Shown piece after piece: positions 50,966 through 61,640 of a stretch of DNA of 64,000 nt. A program made the translations under genes and the position numbers. The first letter of the stretch is position 1; each line of letters begins with the position of its first letter. The notes below the pieces were generated by a model. The model saw nothing but the letters and a program-made list of their open reading frames with translations. It was not told the origin of the DNA and ran no database searches. The stretch comes from Helopsaltes ochotensis (lineage: Eukaryota > Chordata > Aves > Passeriformes > Locustellidae): the NCBI GenBank assembly GCA_013400155.1, contig VXBM01001675.1, forward strand, positions 1 to 64,000, in the 5' to 3' direction.

Positions 50966-53702
50966 ACAACCCAATAAATGTATGACAAGCATTCTGCATG
51001 CTTCTATGAAAAGAAGAGAGGGAAGGAAAGAAGAAAAACAAGCACAAATGACAAGGAAGAGTACATTCACACATGAATTCAGCCTTCTGAGATGACTGAA
51101 AAAGGAAGAAAAATTAAAGAAAAAAATCCATTCTTCAAATGGTGTCAGAACAGGCGGTAAACAGAGCTGAACCATTTTTTAACCCATTATCTGCTCAGGA
51201 AAGCAAATAAGCAAATAAGATTTATTTCTGCTGGCTAAAATGCATTAGAGCTCTATCAGGTTTTTTCACTGTTTTTAGCTTTTATTAGAAATGCACAGTT
51301 TTTCTCAGATAAAACATATCCTGATTCAGTGGTAGGATCTCAGAGCCTTGTGTTTCTCTCTTAAACACCACTGGCGAAGTGCTAAAACTCTGTCCAGTGA
51401 TAAAACAGGTAGGGTGAAATATAGTGCGGCAAAACTTATTCTGAGATTAGACAGAAAATCATAAACACCAATACATTTTTAAATAATTTCAAGAATTTCA
51501 ATAACAAAGCTGAAATAAAGATGGAGTTGAGTCAAAGGGAAGGATGTGCCTGAAACATACCGTGATTTCTACAGAAATATTGTATTTACAATCTATTTTT
51601 GACTAAGATTAAGGGTTAATATTGAAAGAATTAGCAAAGTTTTCATACTTGATTTCCTGGATTAATAGATTGTCAGAATATAGGGAAGAATCTGAAAGTT
51701 ACGACTTTTTTGACAATGTTCATGGTGTGCCTGATAAAAGTAAAGATTTTCAACAAAAACAAAAATATGCATATCACTTTATTTTTAAAGGTGTTACTGC
51801 AGAGAAGACACGGTTTTAAATTGTTTACTGTTAGGGACAGGAGGGTGGTTTCAGTAATAATTTTCTTCTAGCATATTGCTGTCTTTAAATATGCCATTTC
51901 CTGCTCCCTTGCTAGAGGGCCTTTCATGCCATGAGCCACAGTTGCTGGAACACTGATTTTTTCTTGAAAGGTGCTGTGTGCCTGTGACTTTGTTACACAT
52001 TGATGTCACTGAACACAGCCCAGCTTCTCCTCGAATAGGATTTTGAGAAAATCATGAGTGAATCAATACCTCTGTGGGAAATGCAGGGAATACCAGGAAC
52101 ACAGGAATGAGGGAACAGCTCATGTCTAAGCCCATGACAATTCACTGGATCCTGAGTCTTTTGAGGCTTTTCTGGTTTGTCATTTTTAGGTCTACCTAAA
52201 AATGTACTCTGTAATACTGAACGGATAGGGACTGCAAACACTGTAGAGTAGTAGCCATTTTTTTGTTTTGTATTGCACTGCACGCAGAATCACTCTAGAA
52301 TTCATGGCATTTTAAAACACACAAAAAATAAGGCTGGGAATTCTTCCAGACTTGCAGGGATTCAAGCCATACTCTATATGAATCACATCATTCATGAATT
52401 TTCTGTTTCAATTGTTTGCAACATGCTTTTCCTTCAGAAGGGTTGACACCTGAACTGGACCTGCCATGCTTTATAGCTGCACTTTCAGGTTGACTACATG
52501 TATCCAAAACACAAGCCTCTGTCACCTCCCTTTCCCATGTTTCCTTGGTGACAGTGGTACAATATCGGGCATCTAGGCTAAACCAAAACATAGTTATTTA
52601 AACATTTATTATTTTGTAACACTGTGTTAAAAATTAAACACATTTTAAAGCTATTCCAGCTGCCTCTTTATAAACTCTATACTATCAATGGCTGAACTGG
52701 AAGGAGTTAATCACTTCTTCCTAATTTTCTTTTATAAATATGTGATTAGCCTGAATTATTAGGAAGGCACAATAGCTTTATTCTTCCTGTCAACTATGTG
52801 CAGAGAAGTCGGGATTAGTAATCTCCAGGGATCAGGAGCTGATTTGGTGGAGGCAGGCAGGAGGACGGCTAACTTTTGAACCTAAGAGGGCTTTTCTGGG
52901 CAAGGGTGACAGCTGTAGCATCTTTAGCCTGGATTTGAATTTGAATTCTATCAACCAGTGCAGCAATGCTATGACTTGGCAATATGTTATAATAATCTTT
53001 GTGACACAAATGTCGGGGGCTTTTTGTTACATGTCCTCAAAGAGATTTAGGTAATTAATGTTAAATTGATGATATAAAACCTCCATTCTATCTCTCTTAC
53101 TAATTCTGATCTACTGTAAATAGACAGAAATATTCAAAGGCAAGTAATCCCAATGCTGTTCTGGGGGGGTTTGATTTCTTTTTTATCATGAGTGTGAGGT
53201 CAATAGTTTCTGTAAGATATTTGCCTCTGAATTGGAAAGATTTTATATAGAAAACATTTTAAAAATAAGGATGGGACCTGAATGCATTCCCTCACTGAGA
53301 AGGCCGTACAATATTTCATACTGTACTCTTAAATGAGAAAATGGGCCAATGTGTCAGAATTTATCAGCTTTTCAGCACAGTTGTGGGCTATTAAATGTTT
53401 ATGTAGCAGATGGGAACAGCAGAGAAATACAGTGCATAGCTGTGTTGGGCCAAGAGGAAAGGAAGTTCTCCAGCCTTCCCCCCTTTGCTGTACTATGAAC
53501 CTACGACCCTATTGCCCAGAGGCAAAAACGCTACCTGCAGAGATGTCAGCTGTATGGAAAAAAGGAATTACAGTGAAGCACAAACACTCGGCTCTGCAGA
53601 GATGCTTTTCTTAGTCCTTGAAGCTTTTCATCCGTTTGGCTCAGCCTTGGCAAAAGCATTGAGGAATTATTTTAGGTAGCACTAGGGCATAGAGATCAAG
53701 TA

Positions 53703-53739
53703 AAATGAGTGAAATTAAATGAGTGAAATTAAATGAGTG
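53703..53739. repeat. 14-bp tandem repeat, 2.6 copies
   Basis: The unit 'aaatgagtgaaatt' occurs twice exactly (53703-53716 and 53717-53730) and then a partial third copy (53731-53739). Identity is complete, so the duplication looks recent relative to the old repeats around it. Confidence 0.95.
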
Positions 53740-54194
53740 GAAAATAACTCAGGATGCAATATTTGGAATAAACTTGCTGACAATTGAATGCAATGGGCTA
53801 GAGAACTGATGAGAAATGCAAACGAGAAAATTCCATTTCTTGGGAAAGTTCAGGTGAAATAGTATATTCAATAGGGATAAGTACTCCTGTGCTAAACAGG
53901 AGCTCAGATCTGAAAAGAATTTCAATGGCCTTATGCTTGATATGTGTATTTTGTTAGGAACTGGGATCCGTTTTTCTCAACGGGAAAGAGCTCAGAGAAA
54001 AACCTCTGCCTGGTTTTTTCAGTCAATTAGCATATTCTTTAATTAATGAATTAAATTAGAGAATTAAACTTGGGCAATTGGTGAGGATAGATAGCAGTGT
54101 TGTAAATTTTACACTTTGGGGATCCTTTTGCTCTGGTCTTTTCCTTCCTAAATGATTGGTTAATAAATCTGACTAATGAAGCATGTAGATAAAA

Positions 54195-54289
54195 GGTAAA
54201 ATTTTCAAATGCATCTAATTGACTTAGAATCCAAAACCAATGGGATTTATTGTCCTTAAGTCATTTAGATGCCTCTGGAAGTTCTACTC
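54195..54289. mobile_element. Palindromic MITE-like element, ~95 bp
   Basis: The left arm 54195-54226 includes 'gcatctaattgactta'; the reverse complement of the right arm 54256-54289 contains 'gcatctaaatgactta', so 15 of 16 bases pair. Between them lies 'ccaaaaccaatgggattta'. This is the pattern of a repeat seen across sauropsids (TTTTCAAAAGCACCTAAGTGACTTAGG ... and its mirror). It is an inert relic able to form a hairpin. Confidence 0.65.
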
Positions 54290-55444
54290 ATCTAGTCCAT
54301 TGTTAACATTGATAAAATAATGAGCACTTGCAGTCCACAAGGGGAAAAAAAAAAAAGAGAAAGTACAAATAAGATTACTTATAGACTTCAGGAACTGAAC
54401 TGACCACAGTAATAACTCTACATATCTTGTGGCTGAAACTTGCTGAAGAGCTCTTGGAAGTTTACTCCAAACCTGCATTGAATAACAAACAACTAAAGTG
54501 GTGTTGCACTACTACATGATGCTCTGTAAAATCTTATCTCACACCGAATCATGGGATCATTTCCTACAAGCCATTGCTGATGGATACACAGTTCCTAAAT
54601 CAATGGTGTATATTATTCTCTGTTCTTAATGTTAGATATGGATTTTCTACACCTTTGAAATGTTTATTTTCATTTGAAAATATGTTTTAAGGCTGTCCTA
54701 GTGACACTTTTTTTTTCTCCTTGCAGAAAACTTTGTTGCATTTTCTTGAGAAACTGATGAAAAATCTCATGTTTTGTACCTCTCTAAGATCTGGAAACTC
54801 ATTTGTTGCTACACCATGGCAGGACTGCACCACCTGATTCATTTCCACAGGTGTATAGCAGAGCCCCTGTCATGCCAAGTGATCTCCCAAGTGACTGCCT
54901 GGGTTTGTAGAAATGCAAAAATGAAATTACTAAATGTAGGATGAGTAATTGACAGTCCAAGATGCATGAGCCACAGAGAAGGAGGATGCAAAACTGTAGG
55001 TCCCATGAGAAGGAGCATGTAGCAATTGTGAAATGAGGGAGCCTCCATGTGCAGGACTTTGGGGTTAGGTACTAGACCAGTTCCTTGGTTTACCATATGT
55101 AACCTCAGAAGTTATTAATAAATTGACTGGTGTTTGCAGCATTTTCAGCCTTGTTTTCAAATTGTAGGCTTTATTGTGACAGCTGGTATTGTGTTCTGTG
55201 CTGTCAAAAAAAAACGTGTAGCAAGATGAGTTCCAATTTGGATAGTATGTGGCAGATCATACTCCTCCACAAATCCTCAGAAGTTACTGGCATTGGATGA
55301 ATGTGCTTGCTTGTTTCAGGCAGACTTGCAAGGGTGCTTTTGACCTTAGCTGTACGTTTGTCTCAAGGTGGCAACTTTGACTAGTAGAGTAGAAGAAATG
55401 CATAAGCATTGCTCTGGTATTTAGTTTTAGAAAAGCTTGCTTTG

Positions 55445-55466
55445 TTTTTTTTTTTTTTTTTTTTTT
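55445..55466. repeat. Poly(T), 22 nt
   Basis: A pure T run following 'gctttg'. No adjacent retroposon body is recognisable. Confidence 0.95.
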
Positions 55467-56373
55467 CATTTTCACCCTGTTACTTTCTTTAAGAGTAAAA
55501 GACCAAAATCAGAAATCCCATACTCATTCAGTTGTTTGTTCAAAATGTCCATCAGTTTACCAACCTGGGTAAAAACTAGAAAATAAGAGCAAGACGTGAA
55601 GTCTTTGGTAACAGAAGCTTTCACATTTGTGTTACAATGTTGAATTTTTTAAATCTTTAGCATTCAGTGCTGCTGAGAGCAGTCACAGTTTACATCATAG
55701 CACCATCTCAGAAATACAGTGTGATGATTCAGCTTCTGGGATGAGCCTACTTGGTTTCCACCCTCTTTTTCAGATGAAAACATTTTTGACATTTGAGGAC
55801 AACATGCATGAAAGGTTTTATCCTACAGAATGTTGAGATAAGCAGGGAAGAACTTCCTTGTGTGAACCATGGGAGTTCCTCGCATTAGTCACACTAATAA
55901 ATAATAGACTGCACCTACTGAGCTTCCCTTTGAAACAGACCTCCCTGCGTTCAAGGAAAGGCTAGTACTGCATTCTTCCTTTTAAACTGCTCATTCAATT
56001 TTGCATCTTTCTTTGCAGACAGTTGCCACTAGCTACTAGTGTCTGTAGGAACAGAAAAGCTGGGAAAATATTGCTTTTAAAGTATTCTGTTTCTGGAATG
56101 TCCAGCAAATTCCCAGTTGAAGAAAGCCTTATTCCACTCTCCACCCCCTCACACACCTTCCTTCTATAACCTTTTTGTGAACTGTGCTTCTAATTCTTTA
56201 AATACCTGCCAACTCACTGTTTATCTTGGTCCACTGTTGCCATTCCACTGTACAGTTACCCTTTGCAGCACCTTTTACAAACAGACCTCAGTAATTGCTG
56301 CTGCTCTAACATTCTGTGGCCTCTGCTAAAAGCCCAGTGAAAATCAATGCTTTTTTTTTAAAAAAAAAGTTTG

Positions 56374-56690
56374 TCACAAGTCACGGTCTCCTTGTACATT
56401 GAGCTGCTGAGGACCATAACCCCTCACAGCACACCTGAACTGACCCTCCTTTGAGTTGTGCCACACAGAACAGCCCTGGTTTAGCTGGTCTCCCACAACA
56501 ACAGACTTGATGGCAGCCAAAGAGATCGAGAGGCAGCTGAGCGTGACAGCCGACATCAAAGCGGGAACGCCACACCTTGATCCGGGCTTCACTCTACCTG
56601 CTGGGGCAAACTTATTAACGTGGCCACCCTGAGAATTCAAAGCAGCAAATGCACACAAGCACACAAAACCCAACCGCTCAAATTTTGAAA
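56374..56690. other. CpG-rich block of unknown nature
   Basis: Within AT-rich surroundings, this block has many CpG dinucleotides close together, for instance in 'gatcgagaggcagctgagcg', 'gccgacatcaaagcgggaac' and 'gccacaccttgatccgggc'. A minus-strand frame of 137 codons spans 56374-56787, and a second overlapping frame is also open, but neither shows a domain I recognise. On its left lies T9 immediately followed by A9 (56352-56369), which might be a poly(A) tail remnant of a retrocopy. Possible explanations are a processed retrocopy, a retroviral LTR, a small CpG island with regulatory function, or a conserved element. I could not match it to ribosomal RNA. Confidence 0.4.
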
Positions 56691-57177
56691 ACGAAAATAG
56701 AAGCCTAGACAGCTTTTCTTCAGAATTCATTGCCTCTGACCTAATTATTTGGATCCTGTGCTTCATCTTGCTCTTTCCAAAGAGCAAGAAGAATAGTTAA
56801 TTTCACTTAATAGAATAATTGAATGTCATAATTGTGGCTTCTTTTTTTTTTTCTTTTACTTCAGCAATAATGTTTTAGTTAAGCTGACGTCTCATTCTGT
56901 AGAGCTGCTAATGACCAGCAGGCTACTCACACAAGGAATTAGTTGATTCTTTGTTTCCTCACTGGACCATTTGGACTGACTTAAGCCAATGTAGGTTTTG
57001 TGTATGTGCATACACTGTAATGAGTGTTTTTATCTATGGTGTCCTGAGCTGTAAATCAAATTTTTTCATTCATGATTTGACACTTGCAAGATCTAGAGAA
57101 AAGTAAAGGGTAATTAAGACATGGATTTGTCTGAACAACGTGGGGTGGTTTTTATAGTTTCTTTGTTTTCAGTTTGG

Positions 57178-57231
57178 TTTTTTTTTTTTTTTTGTGGTTT
57201 TTATTTGTTTGTTTGTTTGTTTGTTTGTTTT
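57178..57231. repeat. Poly(T) plus (TTTG)n microsatellite
   Basis: A run of 16 T is followed by 'gtggtttttat' and then about seven TTTG units (57203-57231). Confidence 0.93.
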
Positions 57232-57532
57232 TGTGGTGGTATAGTTATATTTGACTGGATTTAACCAAAATTGCTTTCAGAGAGAGTTCAAATTCGGTAT
57301 AGTTTGGAATTTGCAGAGCGTGAGCAAAACTGGGGATAAACTAGGTGCAGGCATCAGTCATCCAAATTGAACAGAATTTTAGGATGGATAATGCCATTTA
57401 AATGAAGCTGGTGAGCCCTCTTTCCTAGTTGAAAGGATGGATGACATTTTGATGACTTCAGTGGTAAAGTGGCTGTGAAAAGATTTGACTAATACAAAGT
57501 GGAAGTTTTGTAATAACTTTAACAAGCTCCAC

Positions 57533-57660
57533 AATTTCTCACATTTATAGTGTCTTCCATCTTGTAAATCCCTAAGCACTTCACAACAATATAAAGCACC
57601 AGTGAAAAGCAGCTACCTCTAGGGCACAAAGTGGTGACCAGCTGGCTCCCTGTAGAGTCA
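57533..57660 (+). mobile_element. Possible SINE/L2-related relic
   Basis: 'atagtgtcttccatcttgta' followed by 'aatccctaagcacttcacaa' resembles the widespread 'atagcacctttcatcctcagatcccaaagcacttta' stretch of sauropsid MIR/L2-type SINEs. The part to the right ('gcacaaagtggtgaccagct', 'ggctccctgtagag') could belong to the same element. The match is partial, so borders and class are tentative. Confidence 0.4.
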
Positions 57661-59039
57661 AGAAAGTACATAGCAGTGAAATGAGGAGAAAAAGTAATTT
57701 TTTGCAAAGTAAACTGGATTATAAATTAAAAATAAGTATTGTATTGTCTAAAGGAAATGCTTTGTCAGACACTGTGCCTCATTTTCGTTCCCCTTTAAAG
57801 AAAGCCCTGTGAATGAAGAACATGTTCTGGTTTTTAAATGATTTGTCTATCTCAGCCTCTCCCCAGCTGTGGTCTGGAGTACATTTATTAGTGGTTTGTG
57901 GAGACTCTCTGGCCAGAGTGGTGAGACAACTCAGTTTTCAAATGGTGTTTGTAGCTCCATGTAGCCTCACCCGGGATTTTTCTACTGCCTCAACTGCTAC
58001 TGAGTATTTCTGTATCATATGGTGTAGGAAATATCAATGCTGAAGCTACGGGATCTTTAGAAAACTCTTTTTTTTTGGTCAAAACCAAATCTGGGACACT
58101 TCTGTGACTTGGATATCAAATTCCATGCAGCAGAGCTGGCAGGCTGAAATGATGGCCAATGTTCAAAAAGAGAAAAAGATGAAACTACATAACATCATGG
58201 TGTGGTAAGAATAGTACTGCTAAAATGGGATTGATCCCAAACTGCCTCCTAAATCTTTATTCAGTTTTATTTGGACCTAATCTGAGTGGGATTGGTCCCA
58301 AGGCATGGGAAACAAAATAAGAGGGAAAAGGAGAACAAGAAATGCTATAATTTATTAACTTCAACATATGTTAATTTTAAGCTCCTTTCTTCAATTTTGC
58401 TTTAAGAATATTTTTCCACAAGGCATTATAAATAAAGTCTATAACAGGGATTGTGAAACTGAGACATGATACTGTTCATGAGAAATTCCCTATTTAATGC
58501 TGTGGAACAACGTAAGTTTGTTTAGAACTGTTAAACTGCCTAATAAATATCCTCTGGTTTAAAACTTGGCCCAAGCTAGGTCAGAAGTGAATATTTTGGT
58601 CTGGAAGGTGTATTTTAACAGCTCTTAGGTAAGATGAGGCAGGAAAAGCTTCTGCAAAGAGAGCTCCCAAAATGTAACAAGGACAGATTCACCCAGAACA
58701 GAGGGTTAAATTTGTCTTCCTAACAGTGTCTGTGTATCCTGCTCCATTTCTTTCCTTGTCTCCTGGAAGAAACAAAATAAAATGTGGTTACTGTGAAATG
58801 TAATTATATTTCAATTTTGCTAAATTGGGCTCAAAATTTCAAGGCAGTCAAAAGATTTTTGCACAGTCTCCAAACACCTTGCACTCCATCATGTTCTAGT
58901 ATGAACCTGGTAACATCAGTCAGTCTTTACGGGATATGGGTGAGCCAAATGAGTCTGAAATTTTGGTCTGTGCTCTGCAACAATAGTAACAAGATCATTC
59001 CATTCCCCTACCCATGAAACAAATACTATCAGTGAGGAA

Positions 59040-59550
59040 GTAAGATAGTGATCTGGAATTTTCTGGCCTGGTTTGGTCACGTGTCAGCATCTATTTGCTT
59101 CCCATTTAGCATCTATTGCATGCTAATTTTGCATTATGATTTCCAGGCTGATTAGCATGCCTTTTTAGCTGTGTATTCTCTCCAACTTTCATTGCACACT
59201 TCTAACATAGATAATATGTAAATATTTCCCTTCTGCAGTGGTTTCCACTGTGTGCTCTTTGGATTTAGCTACTCTGTGAAGTAAATAGTGGAGCTGGTTG
59301 AACTCTTCATAACAAATATTTCATCCAGCAAATTCAGCTCTTCTCTAAGTGTAATGCATACAAGCTGATTGCGATTTTCCCAAATTAGATCATTATTTGC
59401 AATTGTCTGCTGAATTATTTTTGTGAGCAAACTGTACCCTATGAATTATCTGCAATTTGAACACTATGATAATTTACTTTATTCCTTGTGTGTCACTGTT
59501 CACCTGGTTTATTTCTGGTCCCTGATTGGATAGCGTGACTTTTAGAAGCA
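59040..59550. promoter_or_regulatory. Candidate conserved non-coding element with octamer-like palindrome
   Basis: The block is free of recognisable repeats. It contains a perfect inverted repeat: 'gcatgctaat' at 59118-59127 and 'attagcatgc' at 59151-59160. Each arm carries ATGCTAAT, a POU octamer-like/homeodomain motif. Further right are 'caaattagatcattatttgc', 'gaattatttttgtgagc' and 'tgataatttact'. Such composition is common in developmental enhancers of gene deserts. Function is inference; conservation was not measured. Confidence 0.3.
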
Positions 59551-59619
59551 GGTGCTTTATTTGGAATTTTCAGTCAAGAGTTTAGGGTGAAGAGGATTAA
59601 ATGTCTCTAGAAGAGTACT

Positions 59620-59684
59620 GAGAGGGAGGGGGGGAGGAAGGAAGGAAGGAAGAAAGGAAGGAAGGAAGGGAGAGAGGGAGGGAA
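59620..59684. repeat. (GGAA)n purine tract
   Basis: A G/A-only tract of about 65 bases: GAGG units, a run of seven G, then about ten GGAA units with one AGAAA interruption. Purine-only on the plus strand, with possible triplex-forming potential. Confidence 0.93.
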
Positions 59685-60548
59685 TGTTTTCTCTCATTCT
59701 TAAAAGAATTTTGTATTGAGATAGATACCTATCTGAAAACAAAAATCTTCAATTAATGGGTTACTGTGCTCAATAGAACATTATATTAAGGTATATTAAA
59801 ATTAGAGTATTTTGTGAGGTCTCACCTGGTCTGATACCAAATCAATAATATCAGCTTTGCTGGGAATGAGACTAATGGAGAGTTGTTGTGCTCACATACT
59901 TGCGTCACCTTGTGTTACACAAATCACTACATCATTAGAAACTGCCTCTTAATGGAACTAAATATCACCTTCAAAATACTTGTTGTTTTTATAATGACAG
60001 TTAACTCTGAAGTGGAAATAAAGCAGAATTATGGAGCGAACCTATTTAACTGAGGTGACAGAGGTGGTCACTGGCTATACTGCAGATAGATCACAACACC
60101 TCAGGTCCCTAAGCTAGTGCCATATCCATAAGCCACCACTGTCCCTTTTCAGCCAGTGCACGTTCTTAAGACCATATGAGAAGCTGGGCACCAGGGTCTG
60201 GCCTGTTTAATTCTTGATTCCTTTCAACAGGAGTTACTGTTGCATTTTCCAAATCCTGCACCTAATGACAATCTGCACACTTTAATGTATCTGCCAAGCA
60301 CATGGGTTGAATCTGTTAATCTTTGTTTTGTGTAGCTTCATCATTCACCTACAACTCCTCACAGTCACCAGTCAGGTGTACATGTGTGGGGCTCTGCACC
60401 AAGTGCTTTTGCCAACATACCTGCAGGAGGAAATTTAACTTCTGATCTAGATTATACATCTGGCTGGGCTTTATGTGAGCACCTGTGGTAGAGACTGCAT
60501 CAAGGGCACATTAATGAATCTTCTGTCTAACCAGGCCAAACACTTTTT

Positions 60549-60562
60549 GTGTGTGTGTGTGT
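60549..60562. repeat. (GT)7 microsatellite
   Basis: Seven GT dinucleotides after 'cacttttt'. Confidence 0.9.
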
Positions 60563-60917
60563 CTCAGGCAGAATAAGGTAAAGATAACTTCTGGCGGTAC
60601 AAGTTCTTTTGCTTTCCTTGAATCAAGTTTTTCCCCTTTCCTTGAACCAAGACACTCATTAAATGGATGAAAACTCAGATGGTAATTAAATATATATGCA
60701 TACATATCTACCTCACCCCAATAATATCCTAACTGTAGCTGGGGTCAGATTCACTTAGGGTGGGCACATATTTGCACCAGATTTAGACCTAAGTCCATGT
60801 CCAATTCTGTGAAGTCACAGGCATATTCATTTCCTGGTTTTAACACTCTCATATGGCATGTAAAGTTTTGAAAGGTTAGGCAGGAAAGATCATAAGCCAT
60901 GTTGTTAGCATGTGTGA

Positions 60918-61012
60918 GATTTTGTAGCTGTTTGAAAAGTGCTGAGATTCTCAAATGGCAGGTGCCATATAAGTGCCATGTATTACTATTATTATTATCA
61001 TTGTTTGCAATA
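60918..61012 (+). mobile_element. L2/SINE-type 3' tail
   Basis: 'gtttgaaaagtgctgagatt', 'ctcaaatggcaggtgccata', 'taagtgccatgtattact' and 'attattattatcattgttt' match the pattern of L2-related 3' tails (AAAGCGCTTTGAGATCC, GGCGCTATATAAATGCAAAGTATTATTATT). The terminal (ATT)n run is the expected 3' simple repeat, so the element is on the plus strand. Only the tail is visible. Confidence 0.55.
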
Positions 61013-61199
61013 TTATCATTCAGTTATATATTAATCACTTGCATGAAAGAAACGAGATTTTACAATGTGGACTTCCTTTTCTATGCTTTTGGTTAATCTC
61101 TATAGGACATGATTTTATTTGCTTGAAGCGGATCTAAAACAATGAGTTTAAACACACAATTTAGTTTTTAATCTGTTACTGATAATATGTTTTGTTTAA

Positions 61200-61640
61200 A
61201 GACAGATAGTCCTTCAGATGTGAAACTGTTGCTGAAAGTCAGCTGTCAAATACGTTCACAGCTGTACTCTAACTCCTGAGAGTGTGCACACCCCCTTGAG
61301 ACTCTGGGGAAAAAGGAGTTAATCCTTAAGCTGGCTAGAAAAGGGACTACAGTCGTCTCTCCATCCTGTAGGAATTAGACCAGCTGTGGGGAGTTAATTG
61401 CTTCCTATACACACCCCTCCTGCACAACATAAAGGGGTGTGTTGGAAGGCTTGGCAGGGAGAAGGGGAAAGGAAGGAAGCTGGGTCCAGTGTCAGACATC
61501 AGGCCTGAGCAAGGCGATGTCCTGCTCTCCGCCTGATGTGGGCAGTGCTTAGGCAGGGCACAAACAAGCTACCCTTATGTGATGGCTGCTGCTGAGAGGG
61601 GACAGTCTTGTTTGTTCTTGGCCTTTGGAACAGGGAATTT
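61200..61640. other. LTR- or promoter-like GC-richer segment
   Basis: The stretch has 'ctgtggggagttaattgctt', 'acacacccctcctgcac', a TATA-like 'acataaagggg' at about 61428-61438, then a purine-rich 'gggagaaggggaaaggaagg' and a CpG-containing region. This layout (short upstream motifs, an AATAAA/TATA-like box, a purine-rich leader) recalls degenerate LTRs of old sauropsid elements, but no gag/pol or primer-binding site follows and TG...CA ends are not certain. A lone promoter-like sequence is the alternative. Confidence 0.3.

Larger units (their letters stand above)
50966..60917. other. Gene-free DNA, about 10 kb
   Basis: Holds the 14-bp tandem repeat at 53703, the palindromic element at 54195, poly(T) at 55445, the CpG-rich block at 56374, the SINE relic at 57533, the GGAA tract at 59620 and the candidate enhancer block at 59040. 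The rest is unique AT-rich sequence with only short chance frames. Confidence 0.7.

Noticed and set aside
56374..56787. Possible ribosomal RNA pseudogene in the CpG-rich block
   Set aside because: I compared it with remembered 28S rRNA segments and found no sustained match beyond short words such as 'gatgtcggct'.
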